A DNA stretch of 64,000 nt from Nocardia rhamnosiphila NBRC 108938 (lineage in GTDB: Bacteria; Actinomycetota; Actinomycetes; Mycobacteriales; Mycobacteriaceae): NCBI RefSeq assembly GCF_000720425.1, contig NZ_JOAJ01000001.1, positions 1,426,001 through 1,490,000 of the forward strand, in the 5' to 3' direction. Below the pieces are notes generated by a model that was given only the letters and a program-made list of their open reading frames with translations, searched no databases and was not told the DNA's origin. Below are positions 52,442 through 61,901 of this stretch, piece by piece. How positions within the stretch are numbered: position 1 is the stretch's first letter; every line of letters starts with the position of its first letter. A program made the translations under genes and the position numbers.

Positions 52442-52726
52442 CTCCTTCTGCCACCGTCAACCATACAGTGGTGCGTGCTAGTGTCGGATGTATGTCCGCA
52501 CGAGGGACTCGGCAAATGCGCAGCGTCACCGGCACCGAACGGCCGGTGGGCAGGACACCCCGCGCGTGCTGAGCCGCGACCGGTGTGCGCGCCGGGCGAC
52601 CTTCGCGCAGGTATCCGGACAGCCGGTCACGCGAACACCGGGCAACGAAGAACGCCCCCTCGCGACCGCCCCGACGACCGCGGTACCGGACAGCCGATAA
52701 CGTCTCGAGAATCAGGAGAAGCCGAA

Positions 52727-53302
52727 ATGAGTGTCAGTCTCGCCAAGGGCGGAAATGTCTCGCTGTCGAAGCAGGCGCCGAACCTGACCGCGGTAGCGGT
52801 CGGTCTGGGCTGGGATGTGCGGTCGACCACGGGCGCCGATTTCGATCTGGACGCCAGCGCCATCGCCACGGGCCCGGAACAGAAAGTGGTGTCCGACCAG
52901 CACTTCGTGTTCTACAACAACCTGCGTTCCCCCGAAGGCAGTATCGAGCACACCGGCGACAACCTCACCGGTGAGGGTGAAGGCGACGACGAGGTGATCC
53001 ATGTCGATCTGGCGGCCACCCCGCCGACGATCACCAATATCTTCTTCCCCGTGTCCATCCACGACGCCGATGCCCGGCAGCAGTCGTTCGGCCAGGTGCG
53101 CAATGCGTTCATCCGGGTGGTGGACCGGGCCAACGGGGCGGAACTGGCGCGCTACGACCTGTCCGAGGACGCCTCCACCGAAACCGCCATGGTGTTCGGC
53201 GAGCTGTACCGCCACGGTGCCGAGTGGAAGTTCCGCGCCATCGGGCAGGGTTACGCCTCCGGACTCGCCGGGATCGCCCGCGACTACGGCGTCAACGTCT
53301 GA
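52727..53302 (+). CDS. TerD family protein
   Basis: The 191-residue protein opens with [15 protein letters not shown] and contains [23 protein letters not shown] and [13 protein letters not shown]. It matches TerD/CABP1-type proteins linked to tellurite and general stress resistance. The acidic loops (DFDLD, GEGDDE) are the calcium-binding sites of the family. AGGAGAAG precedes the ATG. The membrane proteins downstream may be functionally related, since TerD proteins usually act near membrane metal transporters; that link is inferred. Confidence 0.88.
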   Translation: MSVSLAKGGNVSLSKQAPNLTAVAVGLGWDVRSTTGADFDLDASAIATGPEQKVVSDQHFVFYNNLRSPEGSIEHTGDNLTGEGEGDDEVIHVDLAATPPTITNIFFPVSIHDADARQQSFGQVRNAFIRVVDRANGAELARYDLSEDASTETAMVFGELYRHGAEWKFRAIGQGYASGLAGIARDYGVNV

Positions 53303-53443
53303 CATCCGGCGACACCATTCCACGGTTCACCAGTAACCGTCCCCTGAGCAAAGAGAGTTCATGAAACGCGCATCGCGCAGGAATCGGCACCCCGGCGCGC
53401 GCCGGGGCGAGGAGCCTCCCCGACACCGGACCGGGACGCGACA

Positions 53444-54808
53444 ATGCTGACCGCACTCAATATCGCCCTCGGCATCGTCGTCGTCTTGCTCATCACGGCG
53501 GTGACAGGCTATTTCGTCGCCCAGGAATTCGCGTTCATGGCCGTGGACCGGTCCCGCTTGAAAGCCGGTGCCGCGGCCGGCGACCGGGCCGCCGGCCGGG
53601 CGCTGCGGGTCACCCGGCGTACGTCGTTCATGCTCTCGGGCGCCCAGCTCGGGATCACGGTGACAGGGCTGCTGGTCGGCTATGTCGCCGAACCGCTCAT
53701 CGGCCGGGGGCTCGGGGATCTGCTGGGCGGAGCCGGGGTGCCGGCCGCCGTGGGGATCGGCATCGGGGCGGTGCTGGCCATCGCGTTCTCCACCGTGGTG
53801 CAGATGCTGTTCGGGGAACTGGTACCGAAGAACCTCGCCATCGCCCGGCCCGAGCCGGTCGCCCGCCGGCTCGCGGCCTCGACGACGCTGTACCTGAAGG
53901 TGTTCGGATGGCTGATCCGGCTGTTCGATCAGTCGTCGAACCTGCTGCTGCGTGCCCTGCGCATCGAACCGGTGCACGATGTCGAGCATTCGGCCACCCC
54001 CCGCGACCTCGAGCACATCGTCGCGGCATCCCGTGATTCCGGGGAACTACCCGCCGAATTGTCCACGCTGCTCGACCGTATCCTCGACTTCCCGACCAGC
54101 ACCGCCGAACACGCCATGATCCCCCGGGCGCGGGTCGACACGGTGCACATCGATGACCCGGTGCGCGAGGTCCTCGCCCGGATGCGCACGGGCCATACGC
54201 GCTATCCGGTCGTCGGTGATTCCAGCGACGACCTGCGCGGGGTGATCCATCTGCACGACCTCCTCGACGGCGCACCCGCCGGTACCGCGCAGACCCGGTT
54301 GCGCCCTGCGGTCCTGGTCCCGGCATCGCTGCCGCTGCCCGAGCTGGTGGGCCGGCTCGGCGCCGCCCGCGAGGAGATGGCGCTCGTCGTCGACGAATAC
54401 GGTGGTTTCGCCGGTATCGTCACCGTCGAGGACATCGCCGAAGAACTCGTCGGCGAGATCGCCGACGAACACGACCCCGGCACGACCGCCGATATCGTCG
54501 CCGAGGGCGAGGGCTGGCTGCTGCGCGGTGATATCCACCTCGACGAGGTCGAACGTCTCCTCGAATGCACCCTGCCCAGCGGCGATCACGAAACCCTCGC
54601 CGGCCTGATGATCAGCGCCTTCGGTGGATTACCCGAAGTCGGGGATCAGGTCCGCGTCCCCTTGCCGGCGGAGCCGGCCGACTATCTCAGCGACCCGCCG
54701 CGGCCGGCCCGCATCCTGGTCGCCGAGGTCCGCCGCGTCGACAAGCACGTGCCCGCGTCGGTGTTCGTCACCGTGCGGCCCGAATCGGAGGCCACCGCAG
54801 ATGAGTAA
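53444..54808 (+). CDS. CNNM/CorC family transporter with CBS pair and C-terminal domain
   Basis: The 454-residue hemolysin-family protein has a CNNM transmembrane domain (about 1-200), two CBS domains (about 215-340, with IPRARVDTVHIDD and VVDEYGGFAGIVTVEDIAEELVGEI) and a CorC_HlyC domain (about 360-445). Such proteins are thought to move magnesium or other divalent cations, with the CBS pair sensing nucleotides. It overlaps its smaller paralogue by eight bases. Confidence 0.87.
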   Translation: MLTALNIALGIVVVLLITAVTGYFVAQEFAFMAVDRSRLKAGAAAGDRAAGRALRVTRRTSFMLSGAQLGITVTGLLVGYVAEPLIGRGLGDLLGGAGVPAAVGIGIGAVLAIAFSTVVQMLFGELVPKNLAIARPEPVARRLAASTTLYLKVFGWLIRLFDQSSNLLLRALRIEPVHDVEHSATPRDLEHIVAASRDSGELPAELSTLLDRILDFPTSTAEHAMIPRARVDTVHIDDPVREVLARMRTGHTRYPVVGDSSDDLRGVIHLHDLLDGAPAGTAQTRLRPAVLVPASLPLPELVGRLGAAREEMALVVDEYGGFAGIVTVEDIAEELVGEIADEHDPGTTADIVAEGEGWLLRGDIHLDEVERLLECTLPSGDHETLAGLMISAFGGLPEVGDQVRVPLPAEPADYLSDPPRPARILVAEVRRVDKHVPASVFVTVRPESEATADE

Positions 54809-55913
54809 CCCCTGGATCGTCGCGGCGGTGACGGTGGGGTTGATCGCGGCGAGCGCGTTCTTCGTCGCGGTCGAGTTCGCGCTCATCGCCGCCCGGCGGC
54901 ACCGGCTCGAGGACGCCGCCGCGAGCAGCACGGCCGCGCGCGCGGCGCTGCGCAGTTCCGCGGAGCTGTCGGTACTGCTGGCCGGGTCGCAGCTCGGCAT
55001 CACCGTGTGCACCCTGGCGCTGGGCGCGATCACCAAACCCGCTGTGCACCATTGGCTGACCCCGCTGTTCGAAGATCTCGGCGCGCCGGTATGGGTCGCC
55101 GATGTCATCGGCTTCGTCCTCGCGCTCATCGTCGTGACATTCCTGCATCTGGTAGTCGGTGAGATGGCGCCCAAATCGTGGGCGATCGCGCATCCGGAGA
55201 AATCGGCGACGATCCTGGCCGTCCCGATGCGCGTCTTCATGTGGTTCACCCGCCCGCTGCTCACCGCGCTCAACAGCACCGCCAACCGGTGCCTGCGCGC
55301 CGTCGGGGTGACCCCGGTGGACGAAGTCGACGCCGGTCAGGACCCCGCCGCGCTGCGCCACCTCGTCGAACACTCCGCGACCGTGGGCACCCTCGACGAG
55401 CGCTACCACGGCAATCTCATCAGCGCGCTGGAACTGGAACAGCTCACGGTCGCCGATATCGTCCGGCCCGACGCCCATCCCAGCGCGGTCGGCCCGGACG
55501 CCGGACCGGAGACGATCCAGGCGATCTCGCGCGAGTCCGGCCATCTGCGCCTGCTGGTTCGCGAGGGCGCCCGGATCGACGGGGTCCTGCACGTTCGCGA
55601 CAGCCTGCAGGCCGGGCCGGGCACCACCGCGCGGCGGCTGATGCGCCCGGTCCTGACCCTGACCTCCGCGACGAAGGTGTACGAGGCGCTGCACACCATG
55701 CGGGAAACCCGCAGCCACCTCGCGGTCGTCACCGCTGCCGAACGCGCGGACCCGGTCGGCCTGATCACCATCACCGATGTCCTGCAACGCCTGCTGCCCC
55801 GGCCGGTCACGGAGACGCCGCTCCGGACCACACCGCCGCGGCACGCGGACAGCGACCCGGTGCCGCCCACGGCCGCCGACCACGATTCGGGCGGCGAACG
55901 GAAACCGCGGTGA
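54801..55913 (+). CDS. CNNM family transporter lacking the CorC domain
   Basis: The 370-residue paralogue of the previous protein has the CNNM membrane domain (about 1-200, VAVEFALIAARRHRLE and GSQLGITVCTLALG) and a degenerate CBS pair (about 215-345). The CorC_HlyC domain is missing; instead it ends in a Pro/Asp-rich tail of about 35 residues. The ATG at 54801 overlaps the preceding stop, so the two are made together, probably as a heteromer. Confidence 0.85.
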   Translation: MSNPWIVAAVTVGLIAASAFFVAVEFALIAARRHRLEDAAASSTAARAALRSSAELSVLLAGSQLGITVCTLALGAITKPAVHHWLTPLFEDLGAPVWVADVIGFVLALIVVTFLHLVVGEMAPKSWAIAHPEKSATILAVPMRVFMWFTRPLLTALNSTANRCLRAVGVTPVDEVDAGQDPAALRHLVEHSATVGTLDERYHGNLISALELEQLTVADIVRPDAHPSAVGPDAGPETIQAISRESGHLRLLVREGARIDGVLHVRDSLQAGPGTTARRLMRPVLTLTSATKVYEALHTMRETRSHLAVVTAAERADPVGLITITDVLQRLLPRPVTETPLRTTPPRHADSDPVPPTAADHDSGGERKPR

Positions 55914-56052
55914 CACCGCGGATATCAACGGCCCCAACCACACCGCGAACGACCGTATCGAACGTCACGACCAGATATGAGATCGTGGAACCGCCCCCGG
56001 ACGGGCACCGCGCCCACACCGCCGGGGGCGGCCGCTACCGAGGAGGAGCACG

Positions 56053-56526
56053 ATGACCACCGGAGCATACGACCCCCGATTCACCGCGGCCGCGGGGATC
56101 ACCCCGGGTGGACTGGGCAAACGTGCCGCGGCCCGCTTCATCGACTGGATCGTCGCGGCGATCGTCGGCGGGATCTTCTTCTGGTTGCTGAACAAGACCG
56201 CCCACACCCCCGGCTGGGTGTCCATCCTGCCCGGCGCCGGGTTCGCCTTCCTGTACTTCGTCGGGTTCGAGGTGACCTCCGGTTCCACCCCCGGTAAGAA
56301 GCTGCTCGGCCTGCACGTCAACGGTTCCGGCGGGGCGGCGAAACCCGGCCTCAAGGAATCCGCCCTGCGCAACGCCTATATGCTGCTCAACCTGGTGCCC
56401 TGCATCGGCGGCGTCCTCTGGTTCTTCGCCGCGCTCGGTATCGCCGTCACCGTCGCATCCAGCTCGACGAAGCAGGGTTGGCACGACCGGGTGGCGGACG
56501 GGACCCAGGTGGTCGAGACGTCCTAG
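56053..56526 (+). CDS. RDD family membrane protein
   Basis: The 157-residue protein has three hydrophobic helices. The RDD motif region is AARFIDWIVAAIVGGIFF (Arg and Asp near residues 27 and 30), then GSTPGKKLLGLHV, and the closing WHDRVADGTQVV. RDD proteins are small membrane proteins of uncertain, possibly ion-transport, function. A strong AGGAGGAG precedes the ATG. It follows the CNNM pair by 140 bases and its last codons overlap the convergent permease remnant. Confidence 0.82.
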   Translation: MTTGAYDPRFTAAAGITPGGLGKRAAARFIDWIVAAIVGGIFFWLLNKTAHTPGWVSILPGAGFAFLYFVGFEVTSGSTPGKKLLGLHVNGSGGAAKPGLKESALRNAYMLLNLVPCIGGVLWFFAALGIAVTVASSSTKQGWHDRVADGTQVVETS

Positions 56527-56899
56527 CGCCTGCCATGGTCAGGGGCGGGATGCCGGGCACCGCGGATCACGATCAGCGGGATCGACCGGAACGCCCAGGT
56601 GTAGGTCGACGAGACGACCTGCAGGACCGGATTGGGCGACAGCCGCCCGATGGCCGGCCAGATACCCGGCAGGAATCCGAAGAAGGTGCCGTACAGGGTG
56701 AGTTCCACGGTCACCCGGAGCGCTTTCAGGACCGCGTCGGCGGTGAAGTACTCGACGAAGGCGGCCAGTCCCATCCGGGATTGGTGACGAGCCCGTGCGC
56801 GAATTGTGCGACCAGCACCAGTGCGATCGCCGAAGCCAGCCGGCGCCGCGGGTGCCGGCGCCGGGCGATCGGCAGATCGGTCTCGTCGACCGCGTCGGC
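56523..56899 (-). pseudogene. Degenerate amino-acid ABC transporter permease fragment
   Basis: On the minus strand the text ADAVDETDLPIARRRHP, AIALVLVAQFAHGLVTNPGWDW, then after a one-base shift near 56765-56775 FVEYFTADAVLKALRVTVELTLYG, and finally TYTWAFRSIPLIV, matches the first third of a polar amino-acid (HisM/GlnP type) permease. An in-frame stop precedes it (56900-56902), and after PLIV the sequence departs from the family and stops at 56523. The rest of the permease and its ATPase are missing, so it is debris. Confidence 0.6.
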
Positions 56900-56902
56900 T
56901 CA

Positions 56903-57228
56903 CGCCCCGGCGGGGCCGGCCGCGCCGACCGCTGCGACTGTGTTCGTGAACGATCGACCCTCCATCGGTCCCGGTCCCGGTCGCGGCGCCGACCCGGTAG
57001 TGCGGAGTCGGCGCCGGCAGATATGACCGGCCCCCTGGTCGCTATGGATGGTGGGGCAAAATGTAGGGGTCGCGAAGATCGTTGTCGCCGTTCATGTTCA
57101 GCGTGAGTGCAACCGGCGTGAGCGCACCGGCCGCGGCGCGGGCAGCAGACCCGCGCGCCGGGCGATGCCCCCGCGTCGCCGTCGGTGGTCCGGTTCCGAC
57201 GGCGACGAGGCGGGACCTGCGTCCGGGC
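56903..57228. other. Intergenic region between permease remnant and NTF2 gene
   Basis: No gene was found. At about 57100-57135 the unit GCGTGAG(T/C)GCA occurs twice in tandem with CCGG linkers. The rest may be further debris of the ABC locus. Confidence 0.3.
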
Positions 57229-57594
57229 TCAGGGGGTCGGCGCGACGAACTCCGGCTGGTCGAGTACGCGCAGCCAGCTGCCGTCGGACTGGCGCCGGAC
57301 GACCTGCGCACGCGCACCGGTACCGTCCTTCGGCGGCGTCGAGGTGAGGGCGAGGTCGCCGTTGATCAGCGTCGGCAGCGGTTCTTCCGGCTCGAAGCGG
57401 GGTCCGGCGGCCAGCACCTTCTCCCACAGCGCGCGGATCGCCGCCCGCCCGACGGTCCGGCTGCCGGGCGGATAGGCCAGGACGGCGTCCTCTTCGTAGA
57501 GTTCGGCGACTCCCGCCGCGTCACCGGCATTGGAGCGTTCGACGAACAGGCGCGTGATGTCTTCGGGCCGCAGCGCCTTCTCGTACTCGGGCAT
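57229..57594 (-). CDS. NTF2/SnoaL-like small protein
   Basis: The 121-residue protein has the NTF2-like fold: ITRLFVERSNAGDAAGVAELYEEDAVLAYPP, then AIRALWEKVLAAGPRF and a strand-rich end with WLRVLDQPEF. The fold serves as a small-molecule pocket in isomerases and hydrolases; no catalytic set can be named. It is divergent from a LysR gene about 100 bases away, which probably controls it. Confidence 0.78.
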   Translation of the reverse strand: MPEYEKALRPEDITRLFVERSNAGDAAGVAELYEEDAVLAYPPGSRTVGRAAIRALWEKVLAAGPRFEPEEPLPTLINGDLALTSTPPKDGTGARAQVVRRQSDGSWLRVLDQPEFVAPTP

Positions 57595-57665
57595 GAGTTT
57601 CCTCCTGTGGTTGTCGAATTCGACGTGTTCCAGCCTGGCCGGTAGATTTCCAGAAGTCCAACAGA

Positions 57666-57692
57666 TGGTTCTTATGAAAGCTAGAATTACCA
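57666..57692. promoter_or_regulatory. LysR promoter and possible operator
   Basis: TAGAAT (57682-57687) lies eight bases before the LysR ATG and can act as the -10 box of a near-leaderless mRNA. The surrounding 27 bases begin with TGGT and end with ACCA, an imperfect dyad that may be the LysR site. Confidence 0.35.
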
Positions 57693-57695
57693 GTT

Positions 57696-58607
57696 ATGGA
57701 ACTGAGGCAGCTGGAATACTTCGTCGCGGTCGCGGAGGAGCAGAACTTCACCCGGGCGGCGCAGCGGGTGCACATCAGCCAGTCCGGTGTCAGCGCCCAG
57801 ATCCGCGCATTGGAGAAAGAACTCGGCGCCGAACTGTTCGACCGCTCGGCACGCACCGCCACCCTCACCGTCGCGGGAAAGGCCGCCCTCGAACACGCCC
57901 GCACCGCCCTCGATGCCGCCGAAGCCGTCACCCAGGCGGTCGGTGAGGTCACCGACCTGATCCGGGGCACACTCACCGTGGGTATGGTCGTCGGCTGCAC
58001 CGTCACACCGCTGTTCGACGCACTCGCCGAGTTCCACCGCGCACATCCCGGTGTGGAGATCTCGCTGCTCGAGGACAACTCCGACCGGCTCGCCGAAGCC
58101 GTGCGGGCCGGTGCGCTGGACGTGGCTCTCATCGGTACGGCGACCGCCGAACCCGACGGGCTGGAAGCGCTCACCCTCATTCGGGAACAGCTCGTCGCGG
58201 CGGTCCCCACCGGACATCCGCTGGCGGCGCGGCGGCGGATCACCCTCGCCGAGCTGTGCACCCACCCCCTCGTGTGCATGCCCCCCGGTACCGGTGTGCG
58301 CACCGTGTTCGACCGCGCCTGCGCGACCCTGAGCCTCCGCCCGGTGGTCGCGCTCCAGGCCGGCGCGGCCGACGCCATCGCCGATCTCGCCGCGCGCGGG
58401 CTCGCGGTCGCCGTCCTCAGCGATTCCATGGCCGCGGCCCACCGCGACCGGCTCGTCACCCTCACCCTCGAGGGCGCCGAGACACCCGCGTTCCTGGCCC
58501 TGATCTGGAAGGACACCGGCCGCCCCGTGGTACGTGAACTGCTCGTCCACAGTCGGCGGGCGTTCCATCGGCCCGGGCCCGGCGAAGGTCCCGACGGTCC
58601 TCGGTAG
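57696..58607 (+). CDS. LysR family regulator (next to NTF2 gene)
   Basis: The 303-residue LysR-type regulator has the canonical N-terminal MELRQLEYFVAVAEEQNFTR, with HTH NFTRAAQRVHISQSGVSAQI (about 17-36), and a periplasmic-binding-like effector domain (about 90-300). It is divergent from the NTF2-like gene and likely activates or represses it. The ligand is unknown. Confidence 0.87.
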   Translation: MELRQLEYFVAVAEEQNFTRAAQRVHISQSGVSAQIRALEKELGAELFDRSARTATLTVAGKAALEHARTALDAAEAVTQAVGEVTDLIRGTLTVGMVVGCTVTPLFDALAEFHRAHPGVEISLLEDNSDRLAEAVRAGALDVALIGTATAEPDGLEALTLIREQLVAAVPTGHPLAARRRITLAELCTHPLVCMPPGTGVRTVFDRACATLSLRPVVALQAGAADAIADLAARGLAVAVLSDSMAAAHRDRLVTLTLEGAETPAFLALIWKDTGRPVVRELLVHSRRAFHRPGPGEGPDGPR

Positions 58608-58810
58608 CGGTATCACCGCGGGTGACTTCGGCAGTAACGACCGATGCGCCGAGCGCGCGACCGCGCGGACCACCGCGTGTCGACCCACCACGGCGCCGGT
58701 GCCGACTCCTATCCTGGGCACGACGGAGCACCATGAGTGGTCGTCGCGCATGTCGAGGACGCACAGTCCAGGCGGGAGATCGGCAACCTCGGGACGAAAG
58801 GCGGAGTCCG

Positions 58811-59731
58811 ATGCACGCGAAGTCCGCGGCGAGCTACATCGTGGTGGGTATCGACGGATCCGACACCTCGCTCGCGGCCGCCAAGTGGGCCACGAGATTC
58901 GCCGACAAGCTCGCCCTCCCCCTGCGTCTGGTGCACTCGTCCCCCGCGCCGGGCCCGATGCCGGAGGTCGCGCTCGACCCCGCCGAGCTGGCCGAGCGAC
59001 ACCGGGTCTACCGCACCGAACTGCTGGCCACGGCCGAATCCGCGCTGCGCGACTGGGCACCCGGTGTCACGATGACCTCGATCGCGGATACCGAGGCCCC
59101 CGCCGCGGGCCTGCTCCGGGCCGCCGAGGACGCCGCGTTGATCGTGCTCGGCGCCACCGGCGCCGGCATGGTGGAGCGCTGGCTGCTGGGGTCCACGGCG
59201 CTGCGGGTGGTCGGCAGCGCGCGCTGCCCGGTGGCCGTATGGCGTGGTGACAGCGCGCATATCGGGCCCGACGATCGCCCGATCGTGGTGGGCGCCGACG
59301 GGAGCCCACCGTCGGCCGGGGCGACCCGGCTGGCCTTCGAATGGGCACAGTTGTTCTCGGTCCCGGTCACCGCGGTACGGGTGTGGTCCGACGGCACCGC
59401 GGTCGGGGACGCCGTCCCCACGGCAATGCAACTCCTGGGACCGACGGCCATGGTGATCGACTGGGACCTGATCGCCCGCTCCGAGGCGGAGACCCTGTCG
59501 ACAATCATCGCGCCGTACCGGAAGGACTTCCCCGACGTGGACGTGGAGGAGCGGTCCCGGCGCGGCTCGGCGGCGCGCGAACTGTTGCACGCGCTCGACG
59601 AGGCGCAGTTGGCGATCGTGGGCAGTAAGGGCTGGGGGCGATTCCGCGGGGCGCTGATGGGGTCCACCAGCCAGAACCTGCTGCACCGCGCCGACCGTCC
59701 GATCGTCGTATACCGCGACACCGACACCTGA
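58811..59731 (+). CDS. Tandem-domain universal stress protein
   Basis: The 306-residue protein has two Usp domains. The first (about 8-145) has VVGIDGSDTSLAAAKWA and the ATP-binding GATGAGMVERWLLGST. The second (about 155-300) has VVGADGSPPSAG and GSKGWGRFRGALMGSTSQNLL. Both carry the G-2x-G-9x-G(S/T) nucleotide motif. In actinobacteria such proteins are induced by hypoxia or stationary phase. The ATG at 58811 follows GGCGGAG. No clear DosR box was seen upstream. Confidence 0.86.
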   Translation: MHAKSAASYIVVGIDGSDTSLAAAKWATRFADKLALPLRLVHSSPAPGPMPEVALDPAELAERHRVYRTELLATAESALRDWAPGVTMTSIADTEAPAAGLLRAAEDAALIVLGATGAGMVERWLLGSTALRVVGSARCPVAVWRGDSAHIGPDDRPIVVGADGSPPSAGATRLAFEWAQLFSVPVTAVRVWSDGTAVGDAVPTAMQLLGPTAMVIDWDLIARSEAETLSTIIAPYRKDFPDVDVEERSRRGSAARELLHALDEAQLAIVGSKGWGRFRGALMGSTSQNLLHRADRPIVVYRDTDT

Positions 59732-59927
59732 GCACCGGGTCCGCCGCCCCGCGCCGGCACCCAGGGCGTTCCCGATGCCGCACCCGACGCCACCCCGCCC
59801 GAATCCGAGATGATGTGCGCCGGAAGACGGTTCACCGATTTCCGTACCGGGACCGGAGAACCGCGGACCGGCAATGCATCGGTTACGCTCGAGGCGGTTC
59901 TGCCGTCGGTGATATGGGGTGTGCCGG

Positions 59928-60401
59928 ATGGACTCGTCTGCGGTCGCGGCGGCGGCCGGGGTAGCGACAGCGCTGATCGCCCTGGTCGCCGCGGTACTGG
60001 TCGTATGGCAGGTGGTCGAGATGCGGAAAACCACCTATGCCAGTGCCTTCAAAGCCGTCTACGACATGCTCCAGGACGAATCCCTGCGCCAGGACCGTCG
60101 TTTCGTCATGCGCCACCTACGGACCCGGGAATTCGCGTCGTGGTCGGACGAGGACATCCAGCGCGCCGAAAGAGTGTGTCACAGCTACGACTGCGTGGGC
60201 ATCATGTGCCGGAGCGGGTTCATACCGCCCGATGTCGTGGCCGACTCCTGGGGCGATTCGCTGCGGACGTGCTGGAACGTAGTGCAGCCCCTCGTGGAGA
60301 AGTACCGTACGGATCGCAACGCACCGGAGCTGTGGGACGACTTCCAGTGGCTGGCCCGGCGAGCCGTGGAGATCAGGCGCCCGGTATCCGCCGGCCGCTG
60401 A
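59928..60401 (+). CDS. Membrane-anchored DUF4760-like protein
   Basis: The 157-residue protein has one N-terminal transmembrane helix (about 5-30, AVAAAAGVATALIALVAAVL) followed by a cytoplasmic helical domain with YDMLQDESLRQDRRFVMRHL and ADSWGDSLRTCWNVVQPLVEKYR. The plan fits the DUF4760 group, whose function is unknown. It starts at ATG 59928, or GTG 59919. It converges on the dehydrogenase gene. Confidence 0.65.
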   Translation: MDSSAVAAAAGVATALIALVAAVLVVWQVVEMRKTTYASAFKAVYDMLQDESLRQDRRFVMRHLRTREFASWSDEDIQRAERVCHSYDCVGIMCRSGFIPPDVVADSWGDSLRTCWNVVQPLVEKYRTDRNAPELWDDFQWLARRAVEIRRPVSAGR

Positions 60402-60434
60402 CAATGCGGCGACCTGCGGATCCGGGCTCCGGGT

Positions 60435-61691
60435 TCAGGGGACGACGACCGGCTCGGTGAGTGGCGGCGGGTCGTCGGCCCAGCGGTGGCCGGTCTCGCG
60501 TGGGGTCACGCCCTGCTCCGCCCATGCCGCCAGCAGCATGGCGACCTTGCTGTGCATGATGGTGCGGAGCCGGTCGAACGAGTTCTCCGGCGTATCGTCG
60601 ACCTGACCGAGCAGCAACCACCACGCCCAGGCCACGGCCCCGGCGTTCGCGACGAAGTCCGGCAGCACCGGGACACCGCGGGCGGCGAGCATCGCCTCCG
60701 CTTCCGGGGTGGTGGCCGCGTTCGCGGCCTCGACGATGATCCGCGCCCGCACATCGAAGGAGTTGTCCGGCGTGATCGCGTAGGAGATCGCCGCCGGGAC
60801 CAGGATGTCGACATCGGCGGCCAGGATCGTGGTCCGCGGCAGCTGCTCGATCCCCGCCGGCAACCGGGAGCGGTCGATCTCTCCGTACCCGTTGCGCAGG
60901 GCCAGCAGCGCCGGGATGTCCAGCCCGTCGGGGCAGTGCAGGGTCCCGGTGGCGTCGGCCACGGTGGTGACCTTCATCCCGGCCTCGTACAGGTAGTAGG
61001 CCGCCGCCCCGCCCATGGTGCCCACACCCTGGATCGCGACCGTGGTCTCGGCGGGCACCTGGCCCCACCAGACCGCGGCGGCGAGGCAGGCGTGCGCGAC
61101 ACCGTAGCCACCGATCACATCGCCCAGCATGAACCCGCCCTCGACCGCCGCGTTCAGGCCGCGGCGGACCCGTTCCAGGGTCGCGGCGGGATCGGCGGCC
61201 CGGCGAATCGCGGCATGGTAGCTCTGCCCCAGGCCGAGCCTTTCGAAGACCTCGTCGATCAGATGCTGCGGAACCCCCAGATCCTCGGCGGTCACCCAGT
61301 GCGAATCGATCCACGGACGCATGGCCTCGCAGAACCGTTCCAGTACTTCGACAGCGCGGGGATCCTTGGGATCGAAATCGATCCCGCCCTTGGCCCCGCC
61401 GATGGGCAGATCGAACGTCGCGGTCTTGTTGGCCATACCCCGGGCCAGATCCTCGACTTCGCTCACCGTACAGCCGGCCCGCATCCGGGTGCCGCCGGTG
61501 GCCAGGCCACCGCGCAGGGTGTGCACCACAAGGTAACCGACCGCGCCCGTCTGCGAATCCGTCCAGTGCAAGCGCATATACGGCTCGGAACGACGGACCG
61601 CGGGGGTGAGGGCCACTGCCGCCGGGACGGCCGGAACTGTCTGCGCGGTAATCTGCGCGGCGCCCCCCGCCGGGTCCTGCATCGTCGTCAC
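60435..61691 (-). CDS. Glu/Leu/Phe/Val dehydrogenase family enzyme
   Basis: The 418-residue amino-acid dehydrogenase has the substrate-binding GGAKGGIDFDPKDP with its Lys near residue 100, the catalytic Asp in TAEDLGV, the Rossmann motif VAIQGVGTMGGAAAYYL near 225 and VEAANAATTPEAE near 325. It resembles the oligomeric Glu/Leu dehydrogenase group, which deaminates an L-amino acid with NAD(P); the exact substrate is not clear. The GTG at 61691 lies eight bases after GGAGGT and is preferred to the ATG at 61682. It is divergent from a LysR gene. Confidence 0.83.
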   Translation of the reverse strand: MTTMQDPAGGAAQITAQTVPAVPAAVALTPAVRRSEPYMRLHWTDSQTGAVGYLVVHTLRGGLATGGTRMRAGCTVSEVEDLARGMANKTATFDLPIGGAKGGIDFDPKDPRAVEVLERFCEAMRPWIDSHWVTAEDLGVPQHLIDEVFERLGLGQSYHAAIRRAADPAATLERVRRGLNAAVEGGFMLGDVIGGYGVAHACLAAAVWWGQVPAETTVAIQGVGTMGGAAAYYLYEAGMKVTTVADATGTLHCPDGLDIPALLALRNGYGEIDRSRLPAGIEQLPRTTILAADVDILVPAAISYAITPDNSFDVRARIIVEAANAATTPEAEAMLAARGVPVLPDFVANAGAVAWAWWLLLGQVDDTPENSFDRLRTIMHSKVAMLLAAWAEQGVTPRETGHRWADDPPPLTEPVVVP

Positions 61692-61871
61692 GACGAACCA
61701 CCTCCTCTTCGTGTTCGTGCCGGATACACCATCACCCACGGAGAAGCGCCGGGTGCGTAATCCCCTGTCCGGACCACGTCGTCCCCGGCCGATGGCTCGA
61801 TTCCGGTGTCACCAGCCTGCATTCGCACCTGCGCGTTCGTCTATTTACGGTTCGTTCACGGCGGTGTTCAG

Positions 61872-61894
61872 CGTTGCTGCACAACGTTTAGGCT
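61872..61894 (+). promoter_or_regulatory. LysR promoter with dyad, between dehydrogenase and LysR genes
   Basis: The dyad CGTTG-N5-CAACG (61872-61886) is followed at once by TAGGCT (61889-61894), seven bases before the ATG at 61902. The dyad would sit between the -35 and -10 positions, a normal place for LysR self-repression. It also lies about 180 bases upstream of the divergent dehydrogenase. Confidence 0.5.
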
Positions 61895-61901
61895 CGAAAC
61901 C

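Noticed and set aside
58700..58810. Possible DosR box before the universal stress protein (GGGAC and GTCC)
   Set aside because: The two half-sites are about ten bases apart, more than the DosR consensus allows.
60486..61760. Plus-strand frame of 424 codons opposite the amino-acid dehydrogenase
   Set aside because: Antisense shadow; the minus-strand gene has all family motifs.
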